A DNA stretch of 6,503 bases from Alphaproteobacteria bacterium (GTDB lineage: Bacteria > Pseudomonadota > Alphaproteobacteria > Micavibrionales > Micavibrionaceae): contig JALZUF010000252.1 of NCBI GenBank assembly GCA_023301785.1, forward strand, positions 1-6,503, in the 5' to 3' direction. Under the pieces are notes generated by a model. That model did not search any database. It saw nothing but the letters and a program-made list of their open reading frames with translations, and had not been told where the DNA came from. A program made the position numbers and the translations under genes. Shown here in pieces: positions 1 through 5,750 of the stretch (its first letter is position 1; every line of letters begins with the position of its first letter).

Positions 1-16
1 CCCCCCTGCCCTAACC

Positions 17-71
17 GTTTACCAAACTTAAACAATTATAAAACTTTGCGTTTACTTAATGTTTACCATAT
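17..71. repeat. GTTTAC-type repeats upstream of the HTH gene
   Basis: GTTTACC or GTTTACT starts at 17, 50 and 61, all on the + strand. The spacings are 33 and 11 bp, close to whole helical turns. The first copy belongs to a 16-bp stretch (17-32) that is found again, perfectly and inverted, at 307-322. Helically phased copies in front of a gene for a DNA-binding protein suggest operator or iteron function. Binding by the neighbouring HTH protein is inference. Confidence 0.6.
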
Positions 72-92
72 TTATATGGAAAAGTTCATAAT
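51..92 (+). promoter_or_regulatory. Probable promoter of the HTH gene
   Basis: Two readings are possible. One has TTTACT (51-56) as -35 and TATATG (73-78) as -10, with a 16-bp spacer. The other has TTTACC (62-67) and CATAAT (87-92), with a 19-bp spacer. Either would overlap the GTTTAC repeats, so a protein bound there would block transcription. The region is strongly A+T rich. A purine-rich GAGAAG (101-106) just before the ATG at 110 could serve as a short-spaced ribosome binding site. Confidence 0.4.
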
Positions 93-109
93 TTGGCTGA
101 GAGAAGACC

Positions 110-535
110 ATGAAATTTACAGCAGGGCAGGCGGCAAAGGCAGTTGGTAAAAGTATGCCAACAATCTCTAAGGCACTTAAAACTGGCAGGTTATCAGCGA
201 AAAAAGTGGGTAATAGATATGAGATAGACGCCTCAGAACTCTTTCGAGTTTGGCCAAAGGCCACAGATAGTGAAGGTTTACCTTTGGATACTGGTAAACC
301 TTCATCTTTAAGTTTGGTAAACCCCAAAATAAACTATGAAATCAAGGCGTTGCAAGATGCACTTAATGCAGAGCGCAAGCTAAACTCTGAAAAAGATGGC
401 CGGATCGCAGATTTGACCCAAAGAGCGGAGCGGGCAGAGCAAAAAGAAGATGCAGCGCAGGCTCAACTAGTTGGACTACTGACAGATCAACGTGACACAC
501 CACGCAAAGGATTTTGGGGAAGACTCAAGGGATAG
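110..535 (+). CDS. HTH/coiled-coil plasmid DNA-binding protein
   Basis: The 141-residue protein has an N-terminal MerR/excisionase-like helix-turn-helix (about residues 3-48, with the AAKAVGKSMPTISKALKTG helix pair and a basic KKVGNRYEID wing). A low-complexity linker (50-75) and a charged, heptad-like helix (about 76-125) follow. The tail is short, basic and aromatic (GFWGRLKG). This architecture is common in small plasmids, where such proteins are annotated as plasmid replication DNA-binding or entry-exclusion proteins. Their exact role is poorly defined, so no symbol is given. The start is supported by GAGAAG shortly upstream and by the HTH beginning at once. GTTTACC sites lie both in front of the gene and within its linker-coding part, which suggests that the protein regulates itself or binds a local nucleoprotein site. 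A partition or copy-control role is inference. Confidence 0.75.
   Translation: MKFTAGQAAKAVGKSMPTISKALKTGRLSAKKVGNRYEIDASELFRVWPKATDSEGLPLDTGKPSSLSLVNPKINYEIKALQDALNAERKLNSEKDGRIADLTQRAERAEQKEDAAQAQLVGLLTDQRDTPRKGFWGRLKG
271..323. repeat. Intragenic inverted GTTTACC sites
   Basis: A perfect 12-bp inverted repeat, TGAAGGTTTACC (271-282) and GGTAAACCTTCA (293-304), is separated by 10 bp. A third GGTAAACC lies at 316-323, within a 16-bp inverted match (307-322) to positions 17-32. All lie inside the linker-coding part of the HTH gene, where protein constraint is probably weak. The sites share their core with the promoter-proximal copies, so together they could let a dimeric protein loop the DNA. 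That function is inferred. Confidence 0.7.
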
Positions 536-611
536 CAGCCACAAACCTTCAACATCTGCTGAGGTTTTGAGCGGGTTTTTGGATGCGCAAAACAGGGCAG
601 GGGATGTCTGT

Positions 612-737
612 TCCAAACGTCGGCTCTGGCGCAAGATACACATTGGGATCGACGAAGAAACACTTGAGGGACGGGCTGTTGAAGGAACGAGCAGCAGCAT
701 AGGTGACGCTCCGATGTTGCTTGATCTTCTCGAGATC
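612..737 (+). pseudogene. IS5-family transposase fragment
   Basis: One frame reads SKRRLWRKIHIGIDEETLEG and, further on, SSSIGDAPMLLDLL. This matches the well-known core of IS5-family DDE transposases (usual form: RRxWRKIHIGIDExTLEIRAVE, then GDAPMLPDLL). Only about 42 codons survive. The motif and the first catalytic Asp segment that should precede it are absent, and the reading diverges into unrelated sequence after DLLEI. Family consensus residues are also altered: the first Gly (in LEG) stands where Ile is usual, and the Gly in VEG is unusual. The fragment follows the HTH gene closely and marks an old transposition or deletion event. It cannot be functional. Confidence 0.75.
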
Positions 738-739
738 AA
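721..739. repeat. Perfect 7-bp hairpin at end of IS5 remnant
   Basis: TTGATCT (721-727) and AGATCAA (733-739) form a perfect stem with a 5-nt loop. It sits where similarity to the IS5 transposase ends. No T-tract follows, so a terminator is not supported. It may be incidental to the sequence encoding LLDLLEI. Confidence 0.4.
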
Positions 740-830
740 ATCCCCCCAGAATGCTAACGTCAGACGTCTAACTATTGGGGAGTAGCGCAGGGTAAGGTAT
801 TCCTGACCTATTGGGCCCTTACAATAAGCA

Positions 831-854
831 CTTGTTACTGAGCTTGTTACTGAG
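831..854 (+). repeat. Tandem 12-bp repeat CTTGTTACTGAG
   Basis: Two perfect head-to-tail copies of CTTGTTACTGAG lie at 831-842 and 843-854. The second copy, with its preceding G, contains GCTTGTTA, an 8-mer also found in the minus-strand iterons of the rep gene. It could be a decayed iteron cluster or a simple duplication. No function can be assigned. Confidence 0.6.
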
Positions 855-1079
855 AAGGAGTCACACAAAAGGCCTTGCCATATCCTGATAGTTTGAGTTC
901 CTCGCTGCGAAAATGTCGTTTGGATTGAGCTCAGACTGCGTATTTAAATGGCTGTTGCTGATTTCGATTTTGTTCAGGCTTCAAAGCTCTTCTTTGTATA
1001 TTCCAACCCAACCGACTAGAATGCTAGCCAACACCTTGTCCCTCAATAAAGCTAAAAGTGCATAACAAGGCAACCAGGC

Positions 1080-1131
1080 GCTCCTTAAAGGAGCTTGATG
1101 CAAATGTGACAGACAGCTTGAACCGTCTGTC
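1080..1131 (+). repeat. Two hairpins in the leader of the GSCFA operon
   Basis: GCTCCTT (1080-1086) and AAGGAGC (1088-1094) form a tight palindrome. GACAGAC (1108-1114) and GTCTGTC (1125-1131) form a 7-bp inverted repeat with a 10-bp spacer. The second has the geometry of an operator for a dimeric repressor. It lies about 85 bp before the start codon, where a promoter would be expected. Neither is followed by a T-tract. Confidence 0.45.
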
Positions 1132-1214
1132 TACTTCTCGACGCGTGCGATATAGTTGATTGAAGTAACGGTATGAATCTCCGACGAAACCGGGTGATAT
1201 AGGAAAGAAAAAAC

Positions 1215-2294
1215 ATGTCTCAATCTCGTTCTCCCTACGAGGGATTGCCCAAAACCGCGTATTGGCGAACGGCCGTCTCGCAAACCGCTCCGCTGGAGCC
1301 GGGGACAATGTATACCCCGAAGTTTCCGATTGACAAAAAAATGCGAATTGCCACCGCGGGGTCATGCTTCGCGCAGCACGTCGGTGCAGCCTTACGCAAG
1401 AATGATTTCAACGTTATCGATGCGGAAGCCCTTTTGCCGCGCGTATCCGATGAAGTGGCACGTAAATACGGTTTCCGTCTCTATTCAGCGCGTTATGGCA
1501 ATGTCTACACCGTGCGCCAAATGCTACAACTCTTACGTGAGGCAAATGGTGAATTCCGTCCTGCTGACGCCATTTGGGAACGCGATGGCAAATTCTTCGA
1601 TGCCCTGCGCCCGTCAGTGGAACCCGAAGGCCTACCGACTGCTTCAGATGTGGCAGAGCATCGTGAACAACACCTCAAAGCTGTACGCTCTGTTTTCGAC
1701 CAAGCGGATCTCGTGGTGTTTACATTGGGCTTGACTGAGGCTTGGATCGACACCAAGGACGGTGCTACGTACCCAACTGCGCCGGGAACCATTGCAGGAC
1801 AATTTGACCCCTCCCGCTATGCCTTTGTCAACTTTACACATGCAGAGGTATTGGCAGATTTTGAGACCGTGCGCGAACGTTTGAAGGCGCAGAACTCGAA
1901 CGTAAAATTTCTCATAACGGTGTCACCGGTGCCGCTGACCGCGACTGCATCCGGCAACCATGTTGAAGTAGCGACTTGCTACTCCAAGGCAACCCTGCGC
2001 TCAGTTTGCGGCGAACTTGTTCGTAAGTATCCAGATGTGGACTACTTCCCATCTTTCGAGATTATTACGTCCCAGAAGACGCGTGGTGCATATTACGAGG
2101 CAAACCTGCGCAGTGTCAGCAGCCGTGGTGTAGCAACAGCAATGACAACTTTCCTTGCTGCGCACGGATACGGCCCCGAGACAGAGGGAAACTCATCTGA
2201 GAAACCAGGCCCGAAGAGCACCAAAGCCGGTACCTCAGCATCAAAGGACGATGTGATTTGTGAAGAAGCTTTGCTGGAGGCATTTGCGAAATGA
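1215..2294 (+). CDS. GSCFA-domain protein (SGNH-like esterase family)
   Basis: The 359-residue protein carries the family-naming motif GSCFA at residues 49-53, after a beta strand (MRIATAGSCFA). Other conserved blocks are FTLGLTEAW (169-177), TVSPVPLTAT (235-244) and YFPSFEII (277-284). The GSCFA family (PF08885) belongs to the SGNH-hydrolase superfamily and is thought to contain acyl or carbohydrate esterases, often near polysaccharide genes. The Ser of GSCFA would be the nucleophile. The C-terminal block reads EANLRSVSSRGV, where many relatives have DLRH, so the usual block-V histidine is not visible. The last 40 residues are polar and probably disordered. No signal peptide or membrane segment is seen, so the protein should be cytoplasmic. 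AGGA (1201-1204) supports the start. The gene overlaps the next by ATGA, showing an operon. Confidence 0.85.
   Translation: MSQSRSPYEGLPKTAYWRTAVSQTAPLEPGTMYTPKFPIDKKMRIATAGSCFAQHVGAALRKNDFNVIDAEALLPRVSDEVARKYGFRLYSARYGNVYTVRQMLQLLREANGEFRPADAIWERDGKFFDALRPSVEPEGLPTASDVAEHREQHLKAVRSVFDQADLVVFTLGLTEAWIDTKDGATYPTAPGTIAGQFDPSRYAFVNFTHAEVLADFETVRERLKAQNSNVKFLITVSPVPLTATASGNHVEVATCYSKATLRSVCGELVRKYPDVDYFPSFEIITSQKTRGAYYEANLRSVSSRGVATAMTTFLAAHGYGPETEGNSSEKPGPKSTKAGTSASKDDVICEEALLEAFAK
2276..2294 (+). promoter_or_regulatory. Ribosome binding site and ATGA coupling junction
   Basis: GGAGG (2276-2280) lies inside the end of the GSCFA gene, 10 nt before the ATG at 2291. The stop TGA of the first gene overlaps that ATG. 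This fixes the second gene's start and implies translational coupling, and so balanced amounts of the two proteins. Confidence 0.75.
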
Positions 2295-3127
2295 GAAAGG
2301 GTAAAAAGATAGCGATTATTGGCAAGTCGCATGTCGCTGCAATTAAGTCAGCATCTAAAGCTGTTTCTGCCGATTACCCAGGTTGCAAGCTTTCATTTTT
2401 TGCCGCACCAGGCCCTCTGTTCAGAAAGTTGGAACTTGATCCGCTCAACCGTGTCTTCGGGGCTATCCACGAAACCAGTCTGACTGATAGTAAACGTTCA
2501 CTTTTGCGAAAAATAAACAAGTCAGACCGCATTGACTTAGGCGGTTTTAATGCCATCGTGCTGGCCGGAATTGACGTAAAGGAAAATCTTAACGCCCAAA
2601 TTTTGAGACGTTTCTCAATCGATGGGACCAATCATGCTAAGCCGCGCCGCCGAATGTCCATGTCCGCCTATCGTGCGATGATGGCCGAAATGGTAACTGG
2701 ATCATTGCCTGCCGTCGGTTGGAGGCATTGGATGGGCCCTCAGATATTCGCCACGCCAACCCCTCGGGTGGCTGAAAACTGTGTTGACGTAGACAACACT
2801 ATTATTGTGCCTCCCATTAACGTGAAGTCCTGGGTGCCTCTGGTTAACCGTGATCTCACCCGGCCTGAAAGTTTCACCCCATACATCGAAGCCTTGCGCG
2901 AGGGGTTCGCAGCAGAGGGGATAACCTTCGTACCCAACCCTGACGAAACTTATGGCAAGACGGGTTTGACAAAGGCTGATTTCGCACGCGGAGCAGTGAA
3001 TTTTCGAACAATCCGGAATGCAGGTATGGATTTCGACTCCAAGCATATGAACACTGATTTTGGTGCGATTTGCCTGCGAAACTTACTGGACGTGATTGAA
3101 GCGAGTTCTGCACACGAACAAGCATAA
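2291..3127 (+). CDS. SGNH-hydrolase-like protein, partner of GSCFA protein
   Basis: The 278-residue protein starts with a beta strand and a block-I-like motif, IAIIGKSHVAA, with Ser13 in the place of the SGNH nucleophile. Near the C-terminus, MDFDSKHMNTDFG holds an Asp249-x-x-His252 pair matching block V. The order and spacing suit a full SGNH/GDSL fold. The Gly and Asn of blocks II and III cannot be assigned with confidence; GGFNAIVLAGID (84-95) may be one. There is no signal peptide or transmembrane segment. Proteins of this kind occur in Rhodobacteraceae beside GSCFA and polysaccharide genes, which suggests de-acylation or acyl transfer on a sugar. The substrate is unknown. This member keeps the catalytic-looking Asp/His while its partner seems to lack the His, so the two may form one enzyme complex. 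That is inference. Confidence 0.7.
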   Translation: MRKGKKIAIIGKSHVAAIKSASKAVSADYPGCKLSFFAAPGPLFRKLELDPLNRVFGAIHETSLTDSKRSLLRKINKSDRIDLGGFNAIVLAGIDVKENLNAQILRRFSIDGTNHAKPRRRMSMSAYRAMMAEMVTGSLPAVGWRHWMGPQIFATPTPRVAENCVDVDNTIIVPPINVKSWVPLVNRDLTRPESFTPYIEALREGFAAEGITFVPNPDETYGKTGLTKADFARGAVNFRTIRNAGMDFDSKHMNTDFGAICLRNLLDVIEASSAHEQA

Positions 3128-3139
3128 ATACAGTCTACC

Positions 3140-3201
3140 TGCATTTAGATTTAAATCATGCATTTTCTTAAATCGCGCTAAAGCGCGGCGTTATGTTATT
3201 T
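3140..3201. repeat. Palindrome cluster after the esterase operon
   Basis: Three palindromes follow the stop codon at 3127. TGCAT (3140-3144) and ATGCA (3158-3162) flank GATTTAAATC (3148-3157). CGCGCT and AGCGCG (3174-3187) form a GC-rich hairpin. ATGTTA-TT-TAACAT begins at about 3193. They could end transcription of the operon or be the outer end of the IS481 remnant, whose coding part stops at 3215. The GC hairpin has no proper T-tract, so the terminator reading is weak. Confidence 0.45.
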
Positions 3202-3214
3202 AACATGATTTCGC

Positions 3215-3400
3215 CTAGGTGTTTAGTCCCGGCATCTGGTGGATCGGATTTAAGATGAATCGATCTGGCTCAGAAGTCCAAATTTTGCAGATGTATTCAT
3301 AAGGCGTGAGACTGCTGAGTGTTTTGAGACGTCTTGCGTAATTGTAGGCGTCAAGGAAATCACTGAAATGCGTTCGAAGTTGTTCGTGGCTCTCGTAATG
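3215..3400 (-). pseudogene. IS481-family transposase, C-terminal fragment
   Basis: The minus strand from 3400 to the TAG at 3215 encodes 61 residues. They begin HYESHEQLRTHFSDFLDAYN and continue with RRLKTLSSLTPYEYICKIW, then end HQMPGLNT. I recognise this as the C-terminus of the integrase-core transposase of IS481-type elements frequent in Rhodobacteraceae. Everything before HYES is missing: upstream, the reading turns into the end of the IS256-like element. No start codon is available, so this is a dead remnant. The break lies close to 3400 and probably marks the IS256 insertion or a later deletion. Confidence 0.8.
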
Positions 3401-3453
3401 AGGGAGTATCCGAAACTCTGTGTATGAGGTTTAGCCCATGCGAGTTTGGCGGA
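3401..3453 (-). repeat. Probable terminal end of the IS256-like element
   Basis: This short stretch lies between the IS256 transposase stop (3454-3456) and the point where IS481 coding sequence resumes (3400). By position it should hold the terminal inverted repeat, probably within GAGTATCCGAAACTCTGTGT (3404-3423). The matching repeat at the other end cannot be found because that end is deleted, so this rests on position alone. Confidence 0.45.
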
Positions 3454-4560
3454 TCATTTGTTGAACCGTTCTGGGTATAGGATAGCGAATTGGTTTCGTG
3501 CGGCAACCCATTCTCTGACGGCCCTTCCTGTCTTCTCAAAGCTGCGTATCGCCAGATAGATTAGCTTTGTCGCGGCGTCATCCGTTGGGAAGCTGCCGCG
3601 TGTTTTGGTGGTTTTTCGGATCACCCGGTTGAGGCTCTCGATGGCATTTGTTGTGTAGATGATTTTGCGCACCGCCGGTGGGAAGGCAAAAAACGGGATG
3701 ACCTCCTGCCACGCCCGTCGCCAGCTTGGCGCGATTGAAGGGTATTTCTGGCCCCATTCGGCCTCAAAATCCGCGAGTGCCTTCTCGGCTTCCTTGTCAT
3801 CCGTCGCCTGATAGATCCGCTTGAGATCCTTTGCCACGACCTTGCGATCCTTCCAACCACAGAAGTTCAGAGAATGGCGCACCAGATGCACGATACAGGT
3901 TTGGACGGTGGTATCAGGGAAAGCGGCGTTGATGGCGTCAGGGAAGCCCTTGAGGCCATCGACAACGGCGATCAGGATATCTTCGACCCCGCGATTGCGC
4001 AGATTGTTCATCACCGAGAGCCAGAATTTGGCCCCCTCATTGGCGGCGATCCACAGGCCCAGAACCTCGCGTTCGCCCTCGGCGTTGACGCCCAGGGCCA
4101 CGTAAACGGCCTTGTTTTTGACCTGGCGGCTTTCTGCGTCGCGGATTTTGACGCGAAGGGCATCGAGGAAAACAATCGGATACATCGGTTCCAGAGCGCG
4201 GTTCTGCCAATCCGATACCTTCTCCAGAACGGCATCGGTGACCCGGCTGACAAGATCGGCTGATACCTTCAGGCCGTAGATCTCCTCAAGGTGGGCGCGG
4301 ATATCGCGGGTTGATAGTCCGGCGGCATACAGACCAATGATTTTGTCATCCATGCCGTCGATCCGGGTCTGGCCCTTCTTGATCAGCTCAGGCTCAAAAC
4401 TGCCGTCTCGGTCGCGGGGGACATCAATCGGCAACGCCCCATCATTGCCCTTCAGCGTTTTGCGCGTCGTGCCATTGCGGCGGTTGTTCTGTTGGTGCGA
4501 GGGTTCCGCATCCGGTTCATAGCCCAGATGATCGGACGCTCTCGAAAGGCTCTCTGCGCA
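3454..4560 (-). pseudogene. IS256-family transposase, 5'-truncated
   Basis: From the recognisable in-frame homology near 4560 to the TGA at 3454, the minus strand encodes about 368 residues of an IS256 (Mutator-type) transposase. The part before TTG 4434 is clearly transposase (HLGYEPD, then RRNGTTRKTLKGNDGA leading into IDVPRDRDGSFEPELIKKGQ). Hence the TTG is only an artificial start. Counting from that TTG, the catalytic acidic residues appear to be Asp91 (FLDALRVKIRD), Asp159 (AVVDGLKGF) and Glu266 (TNAIESLNR), with the family CxxH at 180-183. The N-terminus is missing: upstream of 4558 only six codons remain before an in-frame TAA (4573-4575), with no ATG. Full-length relatives have about 400 residues, so roughly the first 30-40, part of the DNA-binding region, are lost. 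The active site is intact but the element probably cannot move itself. Confidence 0.85.
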
Positions 4561-4611
4561 CCTAAAACTAATTTATATTACAGCTTCCACAAACAACCCA
4601 CTTTGAACGAT

Positions 4612-5646
4612 CTATCGCGCCGAGTAGCTCTTGCACCATGTCGTGAACGTTCTCTCGATAGAAGAGGCATCCAACGGGATCGACTTTTCGCCGCACCATT
4701 TGCGGAACGTGTCAGCCAGCACACGCAAGTCTGGCACATGCCGCCCGTCGATGCGCGGCGCATTGTCTCGTGCGATCCGGTCCCATGGCTGGGTATCCTT
4801 TACACTTCCAGAGTCAGGGAATGCCATCACGGGCGTTTCCGCTGTGCCATCCCGCCGTGCCTTTCGGCCCACCTTGGGCCGATCCAGCTCGTCTTTCACT
4901 TTTTTCAGGTCTTCTTTGACCTCCCAAGCTATCTCAACCTCTGCAACCGTCCGCCCAGTCTTGTGATAGGTCGCTGTCAGTTGCAGTCGCGTAATATCAC
5001 TGTTGATCTCAGTTATAGCGGCTTCAATGGCATCCTTTTTTAGGTTGGAAAATCTAGCAAACTTGCCTTCTGGAACGCCTAACATCATGCGTAGATCAGC
5101 CACTTTGAACCGCTTGCTGGTGATGTGTTTGAGGTTTGTCAGGCTACATATGTGCTGGAACAGAAGCACAGAATACTTACTGGTAAGATGGAACACCGCT
5201 TGACGATCAAGGATAGCCCAATGGTTCGAGTCCCGCGCCATTTCTTTGAATGTGGTGCGGAAAGTCCAAGAAATTAGCACATTGTCGCTTACCTCATTAC
5301 GGTAATCAATCGTAGCCTGATCAAGCAAGCCGCCCACTGTCGTCGTCATTTTTTCTGCATCGTTGATGGTCAGAACCGCCGCGCTCAATTCCTCAAACAG
5401 CGGCACGACAGTTTGGCGGGTATGGTTCCGCATCCCATTGATTTTCTTGAGGTCTGATAAGCGCATTTCATGGCGCACATCGTCAGCCATACGCCCCCCA
5501 GCTTTCGCTATCATCAAGTGCATCAATTTGAGCGCCTGAAGACTTGGGGCGTGTTTGATGTAAACGCCCTGTGCCACCTCTGCGGGCAGCACCGTCTTCG
5601 TCTGATCATGGGCGCGATCAGCAGCTACCTGTGTTGTCTTAACCAT
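4612..5646 (-). CDS. Rep_3-family plasmid replication initiator
   Basis: From the chosen ATG at 5646 the protein has 344 residues. Two winged-helix domains are likely. The first covers about 15-135 (LPAEVAQGVYIKHAPSL, then ALKLMHLMIAKAGG). The second covers about 140-245 and has the Rep_3 signature (SKYSVLLFQHICSLTN, FKVADLRMMLGVPEG, LKKDAIEAAITEINS). A charged linker follows, then a C-terminal segment (about 303-341, LADTFRKWCGEK to TFTTWCKSY). Such proteins bind iterons as monomers to open the origin and repress their own promoter as dimers. The frame stays open through the iterons to 5751, giving a MLVMGTI heptad repeat, and an ATG at 5688 has GGGGA 5 nt upstream. I prefer 5646 because the predicted promoter lies within the iterons and transcripts would start near 5680. 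No clear ribosome binding site precedes 5646, so the start is uncertain. The gene ends about 50 bp from the truncated IS256. Confidence 0.88.
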   Translation of the reverse strand: MVKTTQVAADRAHDQTKTVLPAEVAQGVYIKHAPSLQALKLMHLMIAKAGGRMADDVRHEMRLSDLKKINGMRNHTRQTVVPLFEELSAAVLTINDAEKMTTTVGGLLDQATIDYRNEVSDNVLISWTFRTTFKEMARDSNHWAILDRQAVFHLTSKYSVLLFQHICSLTNLKHITSKRFKVADLRMMLGVPEGKFARFSNLKKDAIEAAITEINSDITRLQLTATYHKTGRTVAEVEIAWEVKEDLKKVKDELDRPKVGRKARRDGTAETPVMAFPDSGSVKDTQPWDRIARDNAPRIDGRHVPDLRVLADTFRKWCGEKSIPLDASSIERTFTTWCKSYSAR

Positions 5647-5659
5647 GCTTATGTAGTTA

Positions 5660-5685
5660 CTTGTTGAGAAAGCACTGTCAACAAG
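5660..5685 (-). promoter_or_regulatory. Inverted-repeat operator of the rep gene
   Basis: CTTGTTGA (5660-5667) and TCAACAAG (5678-5685) are a perfect 8-bp inverted repeat with a 10-bp spacer. The repeat lies between the iterons and the rep start codon. Its distal arm overlaps the first iteron (AACAAGC at 5680). Rep_3 plasmids such as pSC101, pPS10 and R6K have just such an operator, sharing a half-site with the iterons and bound by Rep dimers to repress rep. Function is inferred from that precedent. Confidence 0.75.
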
Positions 5686-5750
5686 CATTATAGTCCCCAT
5701 AACAAGCATTATAGTCCCCATAACAAGCATTATAGTCCCCATAACAAGCA
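5680..5750 (-). repeat. Iterons of the replication origin (3 full, 1 partial)
   Basis: Units of exactly 21 bp start at 5680, 5701 and 5722 (+ strand AACAAGCATTATAG followed by TCCCCAT). A fourth, partial copy (AACAAGCA) starts at 5743. The copies are identical, they are helically phased at two turns, and they lie directly in front of a Rep_3 gene. These are the classic marks of an iteron origin. Each minus-strand unit contains TATAAT and GCTTGTTATGGGG. Confidence 0.9.
5687..5734 (-). promoter_or_regulatory. TATAAT boxes within iterons, probable rep promoter
   Basis: On the minus strand a perfect TATAAT occurs in each full iteron (5687-5692, 5708-5713, 5729-5734). The one nearest rep would start transcription near 5680, inside the inverted-repeat operator, with a leader of about 35 nt to the ATG at 5646. 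No good -35 hexamer is seen 16-18 bp upstream of any of them, so which box is used is uncertain. Confidence 0.5.

Larger units (their letters stand above)
738..1214. other. Gene-free region upstream of the esterase operon
   Basis: No convincing gene is seen on either strand across about 480 bp. The stretch holds a small ACGTC-A-GACGT palindrome (757-767), a tandem 12-bp duplication (831-854) and two hairpins near 1080-1131. The promoter of the GSCFA operon should lie here, but no -35/-10 pair stands out. The region is probably residue of IS activity together with the operon's control region. Confidence 0.5.

Noticed and set aside
52..327. Open frame of 91 codons on the minus strand
   Set aside because: It lies opposite the HTH/coiled-coil gene, has no recognisable motif and no ribosome binding site. 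It is a shadow frame.
492..785. 97-codon gene starting inside the HTH gene
   Set aside because: Only codons 41-82 resemble a protein family (IS5 transposase). The start and both flanks are chance extension, so only the fragment is annotated.
476..868. 130-codon minus-strand frame
   Set aside because: It is antisense to the IS5 fragment, with low-complexity Ser-rich translation and no support.
3874..4263. 129-codon plus-strand frame
   Set aside because: It is antisense to the catalytic part of the IS256 transposase.
4492..5043. 183-codon plus-strand frame
   Set aside because: It runs antisense across the end of rep and the IS256 break; its translation shows no family features.
5680..5750. 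CRISPR array
   Set aside because: The 21-bp units are directly adjacent with no unique spacers. They are iterons.
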